A DNA stretch of 64,000 nucleotides, taken from SVQP01 sp045603085 (lineage in GTDB: Bacteria; Bacillota; Clostridia; Oscillospirales; CAG-272). Every line of letters begins with the position of its first letter. The stretch's first letter is position 1. Both the position numbers and the translations under genes were made by a program. Under the pieces are notes generated by a model. That model had not been told where the DNA came from, ran no database searches, and saw nothing but the letters and a program-made list of their open reading frames with translations. Positions 60,475 through 64,000 of the stretch are shown piece after piece. The stretch covers positions 7,352-71,351 of the forward strand of contig JAZULL010000100.1 of the NCBI GenBank assembly GCA_045603085.1. Reading direction: 5' to 3'.

Positions 60475-60501
60475 ACGGGACGGCCATTGACCGTCCCGTG
60501 T
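60475..60501. terminator. Terminator of the ribosomal operon
   Basis: A perfect nine-base stem ACGGGACGG / CCGTCCCGT with a seven-base loop, 14 bases after the rplQ stop. TATTTTCGC follows on the minus strand. Confidence 0.8.
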
Positions 60502-60514
60502 GTTGATTAATGGA

Positions 60515-60862
60515 TTAGTCCTTAATCAGGCTGATGATCGCCATCTCTGCTGCGTCACCGCGGCGAGGGCCGGTCTTCAGAATTCTGGTGTAACCACCGT
60601 TACGATCTGCATACGCAGGAGCGATTTCGGTAAACAGCTTGGTTACAACATCCTCCTTGGTAATGTATGCGAGAGCCGCACGACGGCTTGCAAGTGTATT
60701 CTTCTTTCCCAGTGTGATCATCTTCTCTGCAACGGAACGGACTTCCTTTGCTCTTGCGAGCGTGGTTTCTACCTGACCGTTCTCAAGCAGCAGGGTGACC
60801 ATACCGCGAAGCATAGCTTTTCTATGATCGGTCGTTCTGCCGAGTTTTCTGGATGCGGGCAT
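60515..60862 (-). CDS. rplQ: Ribosomal protein L17
   Basis: 115 aa. It begins MPASRKLGRTTDHRKAMLRG, the invariant L17 start, with LLENGQVETTLARAKEVRSV following. It sits near the tunnel exit of the 50S subunit. Last gene of the alpha operon (rpsM-rpsK-rpsD-rpoA-rplQ). Confidence 0.98.
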   Translation of the reverse strand: MPASRKLGRTTDHRKAMLRGMVTLLLENGQVETTLARAKEVRSVAEKMITLGKKNTLASRRAALAYITKEDVVTKLFTEIAPAYADRNGGYTRILKTGPRRGDAAEMAIISLIKD

Positions 60863-60916
60863 TGCTTTATCCCTCCTTCTGTACTACTTATACTATGATT
60901 TGCTGCTTTTTTTGGC

Positions 60917-61891
60917 TTACTCTTCTTCTCTCTTGAGATCAAGCCCCAGGGAGTGCAGCTTCTGGATAACTTCTTCAAGCGACTTCTTACCAAGGTTACG
61001 GACTCTGATCATCTCTTCCTCGGTACGGTTGGTAAGATCTTCTACTGTATCAATGCCTGCGCGCTTCAAGCAGTTGAAGCTACGTACAGACATGTCAAGC
61101 TCCTCAATGGTCATCTCAAGGACTTTTTCCTTCTTGGTCTCTTCTCTTTCGACCATAATCTCTGCCTTCTTTGCTTCATCGGACAAATCCACAAACAGGT
61201 TGAGATGCTCGTTGAGAATCTTGGCGCCGAGCGAAATCGCTTCCTTGGCGGTGATCGTGCCGTTGGTCAGGACGTTGAGAGTGAGCTTATCATAGTCGGT
61301 GTTGTTACCAACTCTGGTGCTCTCGGTCTCATAGCTTACCTGGTAAACGGGCGTGTAAATGGAGTCGGTGTAAATCGTTCCGAGGGGAGCGGAAGTGTTC
61401 ATGCCCAGCATTTCGCTGTGCAGCTGCTTGTTTCTCTCCTGGGATACGTAGCCTCTGCCGCTTCCAAAGGTCAATTCCATGTAGAATCTCTCGTTGGAAG
61501 AAATAGTGGCCAGACGATGGTCGGGATTCAGAATTTCAATGTCGGAATCCTGCTTGATGTCACCTGCGGTAACAACGTGCTCGCCAGCTACATCGATGAT
61601 AACGGTCTTGGGGCCGTTGCAATACAGCTTGGCAGTGATTCCCTTTACATTGAGAACGATTTCCGTAATATCTTCTTTCACACCCTTCAGGGTTCCGAAC
61701 TCGTGCTGTGCGCCGTCAATCTTGATGTTGGTGACTGCAACGCCGGGCAGAGAGCTCAGCAGTACTCTACGCAGGGAGTTGCCCAGCGTGGTACCAAAAC
61801 CTCTTTCCAAAGGTTCAACGATAAACGTTCCACTTGTACCGTCTTCACTCATGTCAACGGTGAAAATATTAGGCTTTTCAATCTCAATCAT
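60917..61891 (-). CDS. rpoA: RNA polymerase alpha subunit
   Basis: 324 aa. N-terminal dimerisation domain with FIVEPLERGFGTTLGNSLRR and LLSSLPGVAVTNIKIDG. A flexible linker follows near 235. The C-terminal domain has IEELDMSVRSFNCLKRAGI and RVRNLGKKSLEEVIQKL, which contact UP elements and activators. Standard length for Firmicutes; preceded by rpsD, followed by rplQ. Confidence 0.98.
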   Translation of the reverse strand: MIEIEKPNIFTVDMSEDGTSGTFIVEPLERGFGTTLGNSLRRVLLSSLPGVAVTNIKIDGAQHEFGTLKGVKEDITEIVLNVKGITAKLYCNGPKTVIIDVAGEHVVTAGDIKQDSDIEILNPDHRLATISSNERFYMELTFGSGRGYVSQERNKQLHSEMLGMNTSAPLGTIYTDSIYTPVYQVSYETESTRVGNNTDYDKLTLNVLTNGTITAKEAISLGAKILNEHLNLFVDLSDEAKKAEIMVEREETKKEKVLEMTIEELDMSVRSFNCLKRAGIDTVEDLTNRTEEEMIRVRNLGKKSLEEVIQKLHSLGLDLKREEE

Positions 61892-62006
61892 TCCAAATAA
61901 TTCCTCCTATAAAATTTTGAAAGTATACCTTCTTACACGGATATACCCGCGTTGATTTGCGCCGGAATGCCAATACTGTGCGCCTGCGCAAAAACCAACG
62001 ACAGTA

Positions 62007-62654
62007 TTACTTGGAATAGAGCTCGACGATCAGCTGCTCGTTGAAGTCGAAGTCGATATCTTCTCTTGCGGGAAGAGTTACAACCTTACCGGTCAGATTA
62101 GCAGCGTCGGTTTCCAGCCACTTGGGAACGATTACGTTCTTGTCGGTCATAGCCTTGAACTTGTCGGAAGAACGGCTTGCTTCCTTAACAGCGATCACGT
62201 CGCCTGCCTTAACGATCAGAGAAGGAATGTTAACCTTCTTGCCGTTTACGGTGAAGTGTGCGTGCAGAACGAGCTGACGAGCGTCTCTGCGAGACTCTGC
62301 AAAGCCCAGTCTGTAAACAACGTTGTCCAGTCTTCTTTCAAGCAGAAGCAGCAGGTTTTCGCCGGTCATACCTTCCTTGCGAGCTGCCTCATCATAGTAG
62401 TTCTTGAACTGCTTCTCAAGAACACCGTAGTATCTCTTGGTTGTCTGCTTTTCGCGGAGCTGCAGACCGTACTCTCTCATCTTCTTCTTAGCTGCACCGT
62501 GCTGGCCGGGAGCGGTAGCCTGTGCGTTTGCGCCGGCGCCAACTACTCTGCGGTTCATAGCGCACTTTTCGGAAGTGCAACGTTCACCCTTCAGGTAAAG
62601 CTTCTTGCCTTCTCTGCGGCACAGCTTACATGCAGGACCTGTATATCTTGCCAT
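62007..62654 (-). CDS. rpsD: Ribosomal protein S4, four-Cys zinc form
   Basis: 215 aa. The N-terminus keeps the zinc site with Cys 9, 12, 26 and 31 (CKLCRREGKKLY, CTSEKC). The S4 RNA-binding region is LERRLDNVVYRLGFAESRRD near residue 100. S4 starts 30S assembly and in many bacteria represses its own operon. It is longer than the about 200-aa zinc-free form. A hairpin (61972-62008) overlaps the stop codon. Confidence 0.97.
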   Translation of the reverse strand: MARYTGPACKLCRREGKKLYLKGERCTSEKCAMNRRVVGAGANAQATAPGQHGAAKKKMREYGLQLREKQTTKRYYGVLEKQFKNYYDEAARKEGMTGENLLLLLERRLDNVVYRLGFAESRRDARQLVLHAHFTVNGKKVNIPSLIVKAGDVIAVKEASRSSDKFKAMTDKNVIVPKWLETDAANLTGKVVTLPAREDIDFDFNEQLIVELYSK

Positions 62655-62678
62655 AATTGCGTTACCTCCTGTAAATAA

Positions 62679-63077
62679 TTAAACGCGTCTGCGCTTGGGG
62701 GGTCTGCAACCGTTGTGAGGAATGGGAGTTACGTCTCTGATCAGAGTGATCTGGAGACCAACTGCTTCCAGTGCACGGATTGCGGATTCACGTCCCGAGC
62801 CGGGACCCTTAACGTATACCTCTACGCTCTTCAGACCCTGATCGATCGCTGCCTTAGCTGCGGTCTCAGATGCGGACTGAGCTGCGAAGGGGGTAGACTT
62901 TCTGGAGCCCTTGAAACCGAGCTCACCGGCGGATGCCCAGGAAATGGCATTACCGTTAACGTCGGTGATGGTTACAATAGTGTTATTGAAGGTTGCCTGA
63001 ATATGAACAACACCCTTTTCGATGTTCTTTTTCTCGCGGCGTCTCTTAATGACCTTCTTTGCAGCAACTTTTGCCAT
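62679..63077 (-). CDS. rpsK: Ribosomal protein S11
   Basis: 132 aa. Typical text: VHIQATFNNTIVTITDVNGN, WASAGELGFKGSRKSTPFAA and the end DVTPIPHNGCRPPKRRRV. It lies on the 30S platform with S6, S18 and S21. Conserved order between rpsM and rpsD. Confidence 0.98.
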   Translation of the reverse strand: MAKVAAKKVIKRRREKKNIEKGVVHIQATFNNTIVTITDVNGNAISWASAGELGFKGSRKSTPFAAQSASETAAKAAIDQGLKSVEVYVKGPGSGRESAIRALEAVGLQITLIRDVTPIPHNGCRPPKRRRV

Positions 63078-63093
63078 ATTCTATGCCACTCCT

Positions 63094-63462
63094 TTACTTC
63101 TTCTTGTTCGCGATGGTCTTTGCGGGACCTTTTCTGGTTCTTGCGTTAGTCTTGGTTCTCTGTCCTCTGACGGGCAAGCCCTTTCTGTGTCTGACACCGC
63201 GGTAGCAGTTGATTTCTACCATGTTCTTGATGTTCATGGCAACTTCACGACGAAGGTCACCCTCTACAGTGTAGAAGTTTTCGATTTCGTCACGCAGCTT
63301 TGCAATGTCTTCTTCGGTCAGATCCTTTGCGCGGATTGCAGGATCAATGCCGGTCTTTGTGAGGATATCTGTTGCGCTCTTACGACCAATACCGTAAATG
63401 TAGGTAAGGGCGATGTCAACGCGCTTGTTGTTGGGAATATCAACACCAGCTATACGAGCCAT
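63094..63462 (-). CDS. rpsM: Ribosomal protein S13
   Basis: 122 aa. It begins MARIAGVDIPNNKRVDIALT, with YIYGIGRKSATDIL and the basic end GQRTKTNARTRKGPAKTI. S13 lies in the 30S head and contacts the P-site tRNA and the 50S subunit. Confidence 0.98.
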   Translation of the reverse strand: MARIAGVDIPNNKRVDIALTYIYGIGRKSATDILTKTGIDPAIRAKDLTEEDIAKLRDEIENFYTVEGDLRREVAMNIKNMVEINCYRGVRHRKGLPVRGQRTKTNARTRKGPAKTIANKKK

Positions 63463-63514
63463 TCTTGTTCACCTCTTCGTTTGGTTTTGTTGTTTGTTTG
63501 TCGTGGTATGCGGA

Positions 63515-63628
63515 TTAGCCCTGCTTCTGCTTGTGCTTGGGGTTCTCGCAGATTACCATGACTTTACCTTTTCTCTTGATGATCTTGCACTTTTCGCAGA
63601 TCTTCTTAACGGACGGTTTAACCTTCAT
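63515..63628 (-). CDS. rpmJ: Ribosomal protein L36, 37 aa
   Basis: Too short for a usual length cut-off, but unmistakable: MKVKPSVKKICEKCKIIKRK, then a second part with VMVICENPKHKQKQG. The zinc ligands are Cys 11, Cys 14, Cys 27 and His 32 (the C+ form). It lies between infA and rpsM, its standard place. Confidence 0.97.
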   Translation of the reverse strand: MKVKPSVKKICEKCKIIKRKGKVMVICENPKHKQKQG

Positions 63629-63669
63629 TACGTTATACCATGCCTTTCTTTCGAGTTATTCGTAAAATC

Positions 63670-63888
63670 TTATTTTGCGCGCCATGTGATACGGCCCTTG
63701 TCCAGGTCATAGACCGAGACCTCAATGGTCACGCGATCGCCGGGGAGAATGCGGATATAGTTCATGCGCAGCTTACCCGAGATGTGGGTGGTTACCACGT
63801 GACCGTTGGGCAGGCGCACCTTGAAGGTGGCGTTGGGAAGAGCCTCCACAACCTCGCCTTCAAACTCAATGACATCATCCTTCGCCAT
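63670..63888 (-). CDS. infA: Translation initiation factor IF-1
   Basis: 72 aa, OB fold: MAKDDVIEFEGEVVEALPNA, FKVRLPNGHVVTTHISGKL, RMNYIRILPGDRVTIEVSVY and the end GRITWRAK. It occupies the A site during initiation. AGAGGAAA precedes the ATG. Confidence 0.98.
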   Translation of the reverse strand: MAKDDVIEFEGEVVEALPNATFKVRLPNGHVVTTHISGKLRMNYIRILPGDRVTIEVSVYDLDKGRITWRAK

Positions 63889-63939
63889 GAAGAATTTCCT
63901 CTCTTGTATCTGATTTGTAATGGGACCTTGGATCGGGGA

Positions 63940-64000
63940 TCAGAAATCCTTCTCGATCTGGGTCAGATAAGTCGGAGGCCAAGCGGTCTTAGGAAGACAA
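63940..64000 (-). CDS. Possible 3' end of a gene upstream of infA
   Basis: The minus strand is open from the window edge to a TGA at 63940-63942, reading CLPKTAWPPTYLTQIEKDF at the end. This does not resemble the end of methionine aminopeptidase or of the KOW/L14e-like protein usually found before infA. Nineteen codons are too few to exclude chance. Confidence 0.3.
   Translation of the reverse strand, partial: CLPKTAWPPTYLTQIEKDF

Noticed and set aside
1..64000. Prophage, insertion sequence, toxin-antitoxin or defence island
   Set aside because: No transposase, integrase, phage structural or defence motif was recognised; gene order is dominated by core functions.
1..64000. tRNA, rRNA, tmRNA or SRP RNA genes
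   Set aside because: No recognisable tRNA cloverleaf with CCA-adjacent arms and no rRNA sequence was found in the intergenic gaps.

Overview
The window looks like chromosomal core DNA of an anaerobic, spore-forming Gram-positive bacterium of the class Clostridia (Bacillota). It most resembles an uncultured gut lineage of the Oscillospirales/Christensenellales type. Supporting points are the IspH-S1 fusion, the SpoVAF-type germination protein, AddA-type recombination, a PPi-type phosphofructokinase, a four-Cys S4 protein, many T/E/P-rich lipoproteins and palindromic intergenic repeats. I see no phage, transposase, CRISPR array, rRNA or tRNA. Taxonomy is inference from gene content only.

Left part (1-19.4 kb). 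The 3' end of addA is followed by a hairpin repeat. Next comes a + strand operon of a HisJ-type phosphatase, a MutS-like ATPase, an Lrp/AsnC regulator, an aminotransferase and a small membrane protein. A secreted surface protein follows, then a palindrome-rich intergenic region, a YtrA-type GntR regulator with its ABC transporter and an exported membrane protein. After a nested terminator/inverted-repeat block come a membrane-fused MerR regulator with a recognisable 19-bp-spacer promoter, a DUF1385-nagB-TIGR01440 operon, and yajC with a TIGR04086 membrane protein.

Middle (19.4-38 kb). One minus-strand unit runs from a U32 protein through uppP, RNase M5, rlmA and a GT2 glycosyltransferase into five consecutive lipoprotein genes. 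Four of the five share an unusual sequence directly after the lipobox cysteine (C-D-x3-G-L-I-x-E-x-F-G), and two share a C-x-C-T-D-P-x-H-H motif. This is the least explained and most interesting locus. A further operon reads rpiR-like, BaiN-like flavoprotein, cmk, plsC, ispH-rpsA. A divergent pair follows: a GNAT acetyltransferase on one side, and a small unknown protein overlapping a stand-alone MurE paralogue on the other.

Right part (37.9-64 kb). A minus-strand division and cell-wall (dcw) cluster runs mraZ-rsmH-ftsL-ftsI/spoVD-murE-murF-mraY-ftsW-murG-ftsQ-ftsZ. It has clear promoters upstream of mraZ (with TGGGG boxes), ftsI and ftsZ. murD, murC, murB and ftsA are absent from it. Next are spoVAF, an SDR, PPi-PFK, a lipoprotein, mgtE, a repeat-rich gap and an FAD protein. 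The end of the ribosomal alpha/spc region follows: infA-rpmJ-rpsM-rpsK-rpsD-rpoA-rplQ.

Many starts were moved downstream of the longest open frame on the strength of Shine-Dalgarno spacing, family N-termini or promoter position, and these are noted per gene. Functional names rest on recognised motifs and family knowledge. No database search was run.
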